18,719 bases of DNA, from positions 1 to 18,719 of the forward strand of contig JAUVKN010000036.1 of assembly GCA_030596245.1 (NCBI GenBank), written 5' to 3'. Position numbers and translations under genes: made by a program. The notes below the pieces were generated by a model that searched no databases, was not told the DNA's origin, and saw only the letters and a program-made list of their open reading frames with translations. How positions within the stretch are numbered: position 1 is the first letter of the stretch; every line of letters starts with the position of its first letter. Origin of the DNA: Bacteroidia bacterium. Lineage in GTDB: Bacteria; Bacteroidota; Bacteroidia; Bacteroidales; GCA-2748055. This document shows positions 1 to 7,067 of the stretch, piece after piece.

Positions 1-1188
1 GCTGTAAGACTCGACGGAAGAAAGACCGATGAGATTCGTCCCATCTGGTGTGAAGTGGATTATCTGCCTTCAGCACATGGCTCAGCAGTATTCACCAGGG
101 GAGAGACACAATCCATCACTACAGTTACACTGGGGACAAAAATGGATGCGAAGCTCATCGATGATGTACTCAAAAAAGGCAACGACAAATTTTTACTTCA
201 CTATAATTTCCCAGCTTTTTCAACCGGCGATGCACGCCCAAACAGGGGAACAAGCCGAAGGGAAGTTGGACATGGTAACCTGGCCCACAGAGCGCTGAAA
301 AGAGTACTCCCTTCCGAAGATGAAATGCCCTATACACTCAGGATCGTATCGGACATCCTGGAATCAAACGGTTCATCTTCAATGGCCACAGTATGTGCCG
401 GAACACTGGCACTTATGGATGCCGGTGTTCAGATCAAAAAACCGGTTTCCGGTATTGCCATGGGACTGATCACCGATAAAGACTCCGAGAAATTTGCGGT
501 GCTGTCCGATATCCTGGGTGACGAGGACCACCTTGGAGATATGGACTTCAAAGTAACCGGAACCCGCGATGGAATCACCGCTACACAGATGGATATTAAG
601 GTTGAAGGACTCTCTTATGAGATCCTTGCCCAGGCACTGGAACAGGCCAGAAATGGCAGACTCCATATCCTGGATGTGATGAAAGAAACCCTGGAACAAC
701 CCAATGCCGATTACAAACCCCATACTCCAAGGATTGAAAGAATTGAGATCCCCAAGGATATGATCGGTGCAGTAATTGGTCCGGGTGGAAAAGTAATCCA
801 GGAGATTCAGGCGGAAACCAACAGTACCATTACCATTGAAGAGATTGAGAACATTGGTCTGGTAGATGTTTTTGCTGTGGATAAGGCAGCCATCGATGCA
901 GCCATGGACTGGATCAAGGGTATTGTTGCCGTACCGGAACCAGGTGAGGTGTATAAGGGGAAAGTGAAGACCATCACTCCCTATGGTGCTTTTGTTGAGA
1001 TCCTTCCTGGAAAAGACGGACTCCTCCATATTTCAGAAATCGAGTGGAGAAGGCTGGAGAAAGTGGAAGAAGTACTGAAAGAGGGCGATGAGGTAGAGGT
1101 AAAACTTATTGCCGTTGATGAGAGGAATGGGAAACTCAAACTTTCCAGGAAAGCACTACTGCCAAGACCGGATAAAAAGAAAGAGTAA
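1..1188 (+). CDS. pnp: Polyribonucleotide nucleotidyltransferase (PNPase), 3' part
   Basis: Phosphorolytic 3'-5' exoribonuclease that degrades RNA in the cytoplasm. The frame is open from base 1, so the true start lies outside the window; 395 residues are seen, a little over half of a typical PNPase of about 700. Visible parts in order: the second RNase PH domain (opening RLDGRKTDEIRPI, the phosphate-binding stretch SNGSSSMATVCAG, and the catalytic aspartate segment ILGDEDHLGDMDF), a KH domain with its GxxG loop IGPGGK near bases 775-792, and an S1 domain from about base 940 (PYGAFVEILPGKDGLLHISE). The protein ends just after S1 in a short lysine-rich tail. No internal stop or frameshift is seen. 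The stop is followed directly by a strong terminator, so it is the last gene of its transcript. A GTG at base 55 could be taken for a start but lies inside the conserved domain. Confidence 0.98.
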   Translation, partial: AVRLDGRKTDEIRPIWCEVDYLPSAHGSAVFTRGETQSITTVTLGTKMDAKLIDDVLKKGNDKFLLHYNFPAFSTGDARPNRGTSRREVGHGNLAHRALKRVLPSEDEMPYTLRIVSDILESNGSSSMATVCAGTLALMDAGVQIKKPVSGIAMGLITDKDSEKFAVLSDILGDEDHLGDMDFKVTGTRDGITATQMDIKVEGLSYEILAQALEQARNGRLHILDVMKETLEQPNADYKPHTPRIERIEIPKDMIGAVIGPGGKVIQEIQAETNSTITIEEIENIGLVDVFAVDKAAIDAAMDWIKGIVAVPEPGEVYKGKVKTITPYGAFVEILPGKDGLLHISEIEWRRLEKVEEVLKEGDEVEVKLIAVDERNGKLKLSRKALLPRPDKKKE

Positions 1189-1198
1189 AAAATATCTC

Positions 1199-1229
1199 AA
1201 CCCCGTTCCACTCCGAACGGGGTTTTTTT
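1199..1229 (+). terminator. Rho-independent terminator of pnp
   Basis: A perfect stem with core CCCCGTTC (1201-1208) and GAACGGGG (1215-1222), extended by AA/TT at its base, has a 6-base loop and is followed by seven T (1223-1229). It starts 11 bases after the pnp stop, and separates pnp from the peptidase gene. Confidence 0.95.
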
Positions 1230-1284
1230 ATCTAGCTCCATTGTTTAACTTTAATATCTCCAGAAACCTCATAAAATCCAACGC

Positions 1285-3414
1285 ATGAAACACACACTCA
1301 GTATTGTTCTAATTTTAACTGCCATGGGCTGTACTCAGCAAGAATCATTTTTATATCCTGAAACCACTAAGGGAGATGTGGTTGACGACTATTTTGGAAC
1401 AGAGGTTCCGGATCCATACCGCTGGCTGGAAGATGATATGTCGGATGAAACCACTGCCTGGGTAAAAGCCCAGAACAAAGTAACTTTTGCATACCTGGAA
1501 GAGATCCCATTCAGGAGTGCATTGAAAGAGCGGATGACTGAGATCTGGAACTACCCAAAAATGGGGACTCCCGGGAAAGAGGGAGATTACTATATCTACA
1601 GTTACAATACCGGACTGCAGAATCAGGATATAATATACATCAAACAGGATCTTCAGGGGGAAGGTCGTATATTGCTTGATCCGAACAAACTCTCGGATGA
1701 CGGGACTGTAGCCCTGTCAGCCTTCAGCGTTTCAAACGACGCTAAATATGCGGCATATGGTATTTCCCGGGGTGGCTCAGACTGGAAAGAACTTTTTGTA
1801 AGGGAGATTGAAACCGGCTCTGAGTTGGATGATCACCTGGAGTGGATCAAATTTTCAGGAATTGCCTGGTACAAGGATGGTTTTTTCTACACCCGTTATG
1901 AGGAACCTAAAGAGGGTGACGAATTAAAAGGCGAAAACAAGAATTCCATGGTGCTTTACCACCGTGTTGGGACCACCCAATCCGATGACATTCTTATCCA
2001 TAAAGACGAATCGCATCCCGATTGGGGCTTTAGCCTGGGAGTCACTGAAGATGAAAGTTACATGTTCCTCTATGTTACAGAAAGCACCAGCGGCAATGCA
2101 CTGGCCTTCAGGGAATCGGGACTGAAAAACGCGCCCTTTACCTGGCTCGACAAAGATTTTGATAATGAGTACCAGGTGATTGGTAACAGAGACAATCGTC
2201 TCTTCGTCCTCACAAATTACGAAGCCCCCCTTTATAAGCTTGTGGGCATTGACCTCAATAATCCGGAGCGCGAAAACTGGGTGGATATTGTTCCGGAGCA
2301 TGAAAAAAATGTACTGGAATCAGTGACCCTTGCCGGAGGAAAGATCATCACCTCTTACCTCCAGGATGCCTATAACGTAGCCACTGTACATGAACTTGAC
2401 GGGAAACTCCTGCATGAGCTATCCCTTCCGGGCATCGGCTCGCTGGGGGAGATCCATGGGAAAATGAAGGAGAACACTGCATTTTATAGTTTCTCATCAT
2501 TCAACTACCCTTCAACCATTTTTAAATACGACATTGCTGAGAACCGGTCTGATGTTTTCTACAGATCCGAAGTAGATTTTGATACAGATGCCTATGAAAC
2601 CAGTCAGGTCTTCTTTGCCAGTAAAGACGGAACAAAGATCCCCATGTTCATCGTCCATAAGAAGGGGCTTGAACTTAACGGAACAAACCCTACCCTGCTC
2701 TATGGTTATGGAGGATTCAACATTACCTACTCCCCATCCTTCAGTACCACCCGTGCTGTATGGCTTGAACAGGGGGGTGTATTTGCGCTGGCCAATATCA
2801 GGGGTGGTGGCGAATATGGTGAAGAGTGGCACAAAGCCGGAACCCTGTTGCAAAAACAGAATGTATTTGACGATTTCATTGCAGCGGCAGAATATTTGAT
2901 TGAAAAAGATTACACATCCAACAACCGGCTGGCCATCTATGGAGGGTCCAATGGTGGACTTCTTATCGGTGCCGTGATCAATCAGCGACCCGATCTGTTC
3001 GCAGCTGCCATTCCTATGGTGGGAGTTATGGACATGTTGCGCTTTCACAAATTTACAATCGGGCGTTACTGGACAGTCGATTATGGATCTTCAGAGGACC
3101 CCGAACAGTTTTCATATTTACTGGATTATTCCCCACTCCACAACATCTCTGACAAAAGCTATCCAGCGGTACTTGTTACCACCGGTGATCATGATGACAG
3201 GGTGGTGCCTGCTCATTCGTTCAAGTACATCGCTACCCTGCAGGAGAAATATAAAGGAGAGAACCCTGTGATGGTCCGGATCAATACCGATGCCGGTCAT
3301 GGCGCAGGCAAACCCACCGACAAAGTGATAGAAGAGTATTCAGATATATGGTCCTTTATCTTTAAAAGCATGAATTACACGCCGGAGTTCCGAAATTCAG
3401 AAACTCAACCTTAA
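1285..3414 (+). CDS. Prolyl oligopeptidase family serine peptidase (S9A), predicted lipoprotein
   Basis: Serine peptidase that by family membership cleaves short peptides after proline. The 709 residues fit the family length. The N-terminus MKHTLSIVLILTAMGC looks like a lipoprotein signal with Cys16 as the lipidated residue (the -3 residue is Ala rather than Leu, so the lipobox is weak), which would place it in the periplasm or on the outer membrane. The S9 N-terminal signature VPDPYRWLEDD is at 41-51, a beta-propeller spans roughly 80-430, and the alpha/beta-hydrolase domain follows. The catalytic triad is visible: Ser555 in GGSNGG, Asp637 in GDHDDRV and His672 in AGHGAG. It lies alone between the pnp terminator and the kinase gene. 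A weak -7-like TAACTTTA (1246-1253, last base differs from TAnnTTTG) precedes it. The last codons and the stop lie inside a 39-base tandem duplication. Confidence 0.95.
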   Translation: MKHTLSIVLILTAMGCTQQESFLYPETTKGDVVDDYFGTEVPDPYRWLEDDMSDETTAWVKAQNKVTFAYLEEIPFRSALKERMTEIWNYPKMGTPGKEGDYYIYSYNTGLQNQDIIYIKQDLQGEGRILLDPNKLSDDGTVALSAFSVSNDAKYAAYGISRGGSDWKELFVREIETGSELDDHLEWIKFSGIAWYKDGFFYTRYEEPKEGDELKGENKNSMVLYHRVGTTQSDDILIHKDESHPDWGFSLGVTEDESYMFLYVTESTSGNALAFRESGLKNAPFTWLDKDFDNEYQVIGNRDNRLFVLTNYEAPLYKLVGIDLNNPERENWVDIVPEHEKNVLESVTLAGGKIITSYLQDAYNVATVHELDGKLLHELSLPGIGSLGEIHGKMKENTAFYSFSSFNYPSTIFKYDIAENRSDVFYRSEVDFDTDAYETSQVFFASKDGTKIPMFIVHKKGLELNGTNPTLLYGYGGFNITYSPSFSTTRAVWLEQGGVFALANIRGGGEYGEEWHKAGTLLQKQNVFDDFIAAAEYLIEKDYTSNNRLAIYGGSNGGLLIGAVINQRPDLFAAAIPMVGVMDMLRFHKFTIGRYWTVDYGSSEDPEQFSYLLDYSPLHNISDKSYPAVLVTTGDHDDRVVPAHSFKYIATLQEKYKGENPVMVRINTDAGHGAGKPTDKVIEEYSDIWSFIFKSMNYTPEFRNSETQP

Positions 3415-3469
3415 ATCAGAGACTCAACCTGAAATTCAGAAACTCAACCTTAAATCAGAGACTCAACCT
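3392..3469 (+). repeat. Perfect 39-base tandem duplication over the peptidase stop codon
   Basis: Bases 3392-3430 and 3431-3469 are identical over 39 bases. Each copy contains two related sub-units with the core CAGARACTCAACCT, giving four cores at 3398, 3417, 3437 and 3456 (spacing 19-20). The stop codon TAA of the peptidase (3412-3414) is in the first copy, so the second copy is untranslated. Confidence 0.97.
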
Positions 3470-3514
3470 TAAAATTGGCATAAAGAATCCTAAAAAACCG
3501 TTTATTACAAATAT

Positions 3515-4150
3515 TTGAAATACAATTATTTAGTCATAGAGGGAAATATAGGAGCCGGTAAAACCAGCTTTGCGACCATGTTGGCTGAAGAGACAGGCGG
3601 CCGTTTGATCCTGGAGCAGTTCAGTGACAATCCATTCCTGGCCAGGTTTTACGAAGACCCGGAACGATATGCATTTCAATTAGAACTATCCTTCCTCGCT
3701 GAAAGGTACCAGCAGATCAAAACCGAATTAGGACACCCCGACCTTTTCGGACAGACGGTGGTCAGTGATTACTTTCTTGCCAAGTCATTCATCTTCAGCA
3801 AATACAACCTTAAAGATGATGAAATGAAACTCTTTGAGAAACTCTATACCATCATCAAACTGCAGGTTCCCAGACCAGACCTCTATGTATACCTTCACCT
3901 CCCCGTTGAAAATCTATTGGAGAACATCAGGAAAAGAGGCCGCTCCTATGAACAAAACATCCAGGCTGAATACCTTAAAGAGGTCCAGGATGGCTATTTT
4001 GGTTTTTTCAAATCCCAGACCGAATTAAAGATTCTGGTGATCGATACAAGCAATATTGATTTTGTGAATAATAGGGCAGATTATCAACAAATTAAAAATC
4101 TTATCTTTGAAGGAGAATATATGCCGGGTATGAACATGCTTATTTTGTAA
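3515..4150 (+). CDS. Deoxynucleoside kinase (dNK family)
   Basis: Cytoplasmic kinase that phosphorylates deoxynucleosides (deoxyadenosine/deoxyguanosine type is usual in bacteria) for the dNTP salvage pathway. The 211 residues match the family. The P-loop GNIGAGKT is at 10-17, the substrate-site stretch EQFSDNPF at 34-41, the SDYFLAKS segment at 84-91, and the arginine-rich lid RGRSYE at 141-146. The start is a TTG (3515-3517): reading upstream in frame gives no ATG or GTG before a TAA at 3491, and the P-loop needs the preceding MKYNYLVIE strand. There is no Shine-Dalgarno sequence and I see no clear promoter in the 100 bases behind the peptidase gene, so it may be read through from it. Which nucleoside is preferred cannot be told from sequence alone. 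Confidence 0.93.
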   Translation: MKYNYLVIEGNIGAGKTSFATMLAEETGGRLILEQFSDNPFLARFYEDPERYAFQLELSFLAERYQQIKTELGHPDLFGQTVVSDYFLAKSFIFSKYNLKDDEMKLFEKLYTIIKLQVPRPDLYVYLHLPVENLLENIRKRGRSYEQNIQAEYLKEVQDGYFGFFKSQTELKILVIDTSNIDFVNNRADYQQIKNLIFEGEYMPGMNMLIL

Positions 4151-4151
4151 C

Positions 4152-4193
4152 ATTTATGGGCTTAACATGCATATTTATGGGCTTAACATGCAT
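4152..4193 (+). repeat. Perfect 21-base tandem duplication
   Basis: Bases 4152-4172 and 4173-4193 are identical (unit begins ATTTATGGGCTTAACATGC), and the first four bases of a third unit follow at 4194. It lies just after the kinase stop codon (4148-4150), and ahead of the lipoprotein promoter. Function unknown. Confidence 0.96.
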
Positions 4194-4221
4194 ATTTCTT
4201 TAATTTTATCAAAAACATTAT

Positions 4222-4229
4222 TAAGTTTG
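4222..4229 (+). promoter_or_regulatory. Bacteroidota-type -7 promoter element for the lipoprotein gene
   Basis: TAAGTTTG fits TAnnTTTG exactly and lies about 60 bases ahead of the ATG at 4289, in an AT-rich spacer. I see no convincing -33 TTG element at the expected distance, so the call rests on the -7 match and position. Confidence 0.55.
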
Positions 4230-4288
4230 TACTAAGAGAAAAAATTCCGTTAGAAATCAATAACTATTAAACAAATAATCAGATTGTT

Positions 4289-6007
4289 ATGAAAAACCTC
4301 AAAACCTATGCGATTTTTATTCTTGCAGCAGCAGTACTCAGTAGCTGCGGCGGCCTCAATAAAATGGTAAAGGAAGCCGACCTGGTGACTTACCAAGTAA
4401 CTCCTGAAGTACTCGAAATGCATGGTGGAAATGTTGACTTTACTATTGACGTCAACTATCCTGCCAAGTATTTCAACAAAAAAGCTGTTGTTACCCTTAC
4501 TCCCGTATTAAGGTATGAAGAAGCACAGTCGGAAATGGAACCACTGGTTCTCCAGGGACAGGATGTTACTGAAAACAACAAGCCCGTTAGTTTCGACAAT
4601 GGTGGGAAAGCCAGTCTGTCCAGTACAATCGCATATGAAGATGTCATGATGAGATCTGAGCTTTATTTCAACGTTCAAGCTGCAATAAAAGATAAAACGG
4701 CTGATCTGGGTGAAGTGAAACTTGCCGATGGAATCATTGCTACACCTCAATTGGTTTACAAAAATCCGAAAGTGCTGTTTTTTGATGACAAATATCAGCA
4801 GATTGTTCCCAAATCCTATGAAGCAGACATCAAGTATGTAATCAACAGGGCCGATGTTCGCAGAGCAGAGATGGGAAAAGATGAGATTACAAAACTTAAT
4901 GACGTTATTAAGACGACTGACGAAAATGAGAGGCTTGACCTTAAAGGATTGGAGATTTCAGCCTATGCTTCTCCCGACGGAGAGCTTGATCTGAACACCA
5001 AACTTGCCGATAAGCGTCAAAAGACTGCCGAGAAATACCTGGCAGGTCAACTGAAAAAATCCAAAGTTGAAGTAGCTGATGAACTGATGAGTCTGCTTTC
5101 CACACCAGAGGACTGGGATGGATTCAAAAAGGCTATGGAAGCATCTAATATTCAAGACAAAGAGATGATCCTCAGGGTACTCAGTATGCATTCCGACCCC
5201 GTTGTTCGTGAGCAGGAGATCAAGAACCTAACCGCTGCTTTTGAAGTTATTGCGGAGGAAATCCTTCCCCAACTGAGAAGATCCAAATTCACTGTGAATA
5301 TGGAGCACATCGGATGGAGCGATGCTGAATTAAAAGATTTTTGGGCCAATAATTCCGATACACTTGTTTTGGAAGAGCTCCTGTATACTGCCACTCTTAT
5401 GGACGACAATGCAACCAAACTTGCCGTCTATCAGAAAGCAGTTCAAGTAGCACCAAAATGCTTACGTGCTCACAACAACAAGGGAGCCGTCCTCTTTAAT
5501 ATGGGTAAAATGGATGAAGCCGCAGCAGCATTTAAGACTGCCAAAGGCCTGAAAGACCTGGACATTATCAATAACAACCTGGGTGCCGTTGCACTTAAGA
5601 AAGGTGAAGTTGAAGCCGCCAAAGAAGCCTTTACTGCTTCACTGGGTGCCGGACCAAAAGTGAACTATAATCTGGGTATTGTAAATATCATTGAAGGTGA
5701 TTATAAATCAGCTGTAAACTACTTTGGTAGTGAAGCATCCTACAATGCAGCTCTTGCAAAATACCTGAGTGGTGATGACGATGGTGCATGGAGAATGTTA
5801 GCCAACCTGGAGATGAAAGGTGGCTTAGGATACTATATGCGCGCAGTGATTGCAGCCAATCAGGATAAGCCTGAAGTGGCCCTCGAAAACCTGAAACTGG
5901 GCATTGAAAATTGCAAGGATCCCGCTTGGTTGAAGGGACGTGCAGCAAAAGATCTTGAGTTCGCAAAACTCATGAATGAAGCTGGATTCAAAGCAATAGT
6001 AGAATAG
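4289..6007 (+). CDS. OmpA-like/TPR domain outer-envelope lipoprotein
   Basis: A 572-residue envelope protein of unknown specific role. A lipoprotein signal ends in LSSC with Cys20 as the lipidated residue. Residues about 30-160 are beta-rich and not recognised. Residues about 180-340 look like a divergent OmpA-type domain: the ISAYASPDG strand (223-231) is followed by DLNTKLADKRQKTAEKYL (234-251), as in peptidoglycan-binding OmpA domains, with Asp230 and Arg243 near the ligand-contact positions, though spaced 13 apart rather than 15. A helical insertion (about 265-325) interrupts it before LRRSKFTV. TPR-like helices fill about 365-545, for example the AHNNKGAVLFNMGKMDEAAA stretch. It has its own promoter element and a strong terminator, so it is probably monocistronic. 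Similar proteins occur across Bacteroidales (from memory, not searched). A scaffold that ties outer-membrane complexes to peptidoglycan is an inference. Confidence 0.85.
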   Translation: MKNLKTYAIFILAAAVLSSCGGLNKMVKEADLVTYQVTPEVLEMHGGNVDFTIDVNYPAKYFNKKAVVTLTPVLRYEEAQSEMEPLVLQGQDVTENNKPVSFDNGGKASLSSTIAYEDVMMRSELYFNVQAAIKDKTADLGEVKLADGIIATPQLVYKNPKVLFFDDKYQQIVPKSYEADIKYVINRADVRRAEMGKDEITKLNDVIKTTDENERLDLKGLEISAYASPDGELDLNTKLADKRQKTAEKYLAGQLKKSKVEVADELMSLLSTPEDWDGFKKAMEASNIQDKEMILRVLSMHSDPVVREQEIKNLTAAFEVIAEEILPQLRRSKFTVNMEHIGWSDAELKDFWANNSDTLVLEELLYTATLMDDNATKLAVYQKAVQVAPKCLRAHNNKGAVLFNMGKMDEAAAAFKTAKGLKDLDIINNNLGAVALKKGEVEAAKEAFTASLGAGPKVNYNLGIVNIIEGDYKSAVNYFGSEASYNAALAKYLSGDDDGAWRMLANLEMKGGLGYYMRAVIAANQDKPEVALENLKLGIENCKDPAWLKGRAAKDLEFAKLMNEAGFKAIVE

Positions 6008-6026
6008 ACCAATAACAATCATAGAG

Positions 6027-6058
6027 AAAACCGCCTCGCATCCCGGGGCGGTTTTTTT
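6027..6058 (+). terminator. Rho-independent terminator of the lipoprotein gene
   Basis: AAAACCGCC (6027-6035) pairs with GGCGGTTTT (6047-6055), and the T run extends to 6058. It is 20 bases after the stop codon. Confidence 0.93.
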
Positions 6059-6172
6059 AATTCCCATCAAATTTCCTTCTACATCTATTGGTTTCTATAT
6101 ATTTTTTACGGAATATTCTGATTATTCCTTAAAGAGTATTTGATTTCATAACTGTCCCAGATATTTTAACGG

Positions 6173-6207
6173 GACGTGGTTATTCGCTATGCGAAAAATC
6201 CCATGTC
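6173..6207. repeat. Imperfect inverted repeat between convergent genes
   Basis: GACGTGG (6173-6179) pairs with CCATGTC (6201-6207) with one G-U pair, and TTCGC-TAT-GCGAA (6184-6196) closes the top, with small mismatches between. No T run follows on either strand, so it is not a standard terminator. The rest of 6061-6276 is AT-rich and shows no gene to me. Confidence 0.55.
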
Positions 6208-6276
6208 ACTTTTAAAACATCTGCTCCAGTATAAATGCGATACACTAAGTGGTAAATGAATAAGATAGATGCAAGG

Positions 6277-6807
6277 TTAAAGGGAGAACTGCTTGAATAC
6301 TTCCCAAATAACAATACCTGCTGCAACCGAGATATTCAATGAGTGTTTTGTGCCATATTGTGGGATTTCAACACATCGATCGCTCAGATTTACCACATCC
6401 TGTTCAACACCACGAATCTCGTGACCAAAGACAATGGCATATTTCTCACCAGGCAAGAGCGTAAGCTGATCAAGGCTCACCGCTCCCTCTACCTGCTCGA
6501 TTGAAAAGATCTGGTAATCTTTCTCTTTCAATTCAATAATGGCATCAGTGGTCTCCGTTCGATACTCCCAACTGACAGACTCAGTGGCACCAAGTGCAGT
6601 TTTATGAATCTCCCTGTGTGGCGGAGTGGCTGTAATCCCACATAAATATATTCCCTCCAACCGAAATGCATCGGCCGTTCGAAAAACCGAGCCTATGTTA
6701 TTCTGGCTACGGATGTTGTCCAATACCACCATCACCGGAATCTTTTTCGATTCTTTATACTCCTCCACCTCCAGACGATCGAGTTCCTCATTTAATAACT
6801 TCCGCAT
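6277..6807 (-). CDS. SpoU/TrmH-family RNA methyltransferase
   Basis: SAM-dependent 2'-O-ribose methyltransferase of the SPOUT superfamily acting on tRNA or rRNA. At 176 residues it is a minimal catalytic domain without an added N-terminal RNA-binding domain. The three family motifs are present: motif 1 NNIGSVFRTADAF (36-48, with Asn37 and Arg43), motif 2 IVFGHEIRGV (125-134), and motif 3 IPQYGTKHSLNISVAAGI (148-165), which forms the SAM-binding knot. The start ATG (6805-6807) gives a short charged leader before the fold. It faces the lipoprotein gene tail to tail. No promoter of the TAnnTTTG type is visible upstream on its strand. Whether the target is tRNA (TrmH/TrmL-like) or rRNA cannot be told from the sequence. 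Confidence 0.93.
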   Translation of the reverse strand: MRKLLNEELDRLEVEEYKESKKIPVMVVLDNIRSQNNIGSVFRTADAFRLEGIYLCGITATPPHREIHKTALGATESVSWEYRTETTDAIIELKEKDYQIFSIEQVEGAVSLDQLTLLPGEKYAIVFGHEIRGVEQDVVNLSDRCVEIPQYGTKHSLNISVAAGIVIWEVFKQFSL

Positions 6808-6837
6808 GACACAAAATTTTCAACGAATTTACAACTT

Positions 6838-6935
6838 TTCTTCGCCTTTGGCTCAGTTCCTTTGGTTCCTCTTTCTCACTTTTTTCTGCTGTCGCTTCAA
6901 ATCGTTCTTCGCCTTTGGCACAGTTCATTTGGTGC
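6838..6935. repeat. Pair of imperfect direct repeats in the sucC/methyltransferase spacer
   Basis: TTCTTCGCCTTTGGC occurs at 6838-6852 and 6905-6919, and the similarity continues as CAGTTCnTTTGGT after one differing base. The offset is 67 bases. The surrounding 6808-6990 is strongly pyrimidine-rich on the + strand. I see no supported gene in 6808-7067. Confidence 0.8.
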
Positions 6936-7003
6936 AGTTTCTCTTTCCGCTTTATTCTTTCGCTCTTTCCCACTATTTTTCTTTCACACTAGCTTCATAT
7001 TGC

Positions 7004-7011
7004 TAAATTTG
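7004..7011 (+). promoter_or_regulatory. Bacteroidota-type -7 promoter element for sucC
   Basis: TAAATTTG matches TAnnTTTG and lies 56 bases ahead of the sucC ATG, which would give a leader of about 50 bases. No clear -33 TTG is seen. Confidence 0.55.
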
Positions 7012-7067
7012 CATAGACTACCTGGAAGTATTATTCCGGGTTAAAACAACAACAAATTTAATTCACA

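Noticed and set aside
379..1029. 216-codon open frame on the - strand inside pnp
   Set aside because: Antisense to conserved KH, S1 and RNase PH codons; the protein has no recognisable domain and is explained by the codon bias of pnp.
2512..3048. 178-codon open frame on the - strand in the peptidase gene
   Set aside because: Lies opposite the catalytic-serine region of a clear S9A peptidase; no start context or domain.
3392..3469. Possible CRISPR-like array from four CAGARACTCAACCT cores
   Set aside because: The units are directly adjacent with only 5-6 bases between cores and no spacers; no cas genes are present.
6788..6973. 61-codon charged protein on the - strand upstream of the methyltransferase
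   Set aside because: Overlaps the methyltransferase start, and the repeat pair it crosses is out of phase, so the coding signal is low-complexity purine bias.
6626..7006. 126-codon open frame on the + strand
   Set aside because: Half of it is antisense to the SpoU motifs and the rest is the pyrimidine-rich repeat spacer, giving a Phe/Ser/Leu-rich pseudo-membrane protein.
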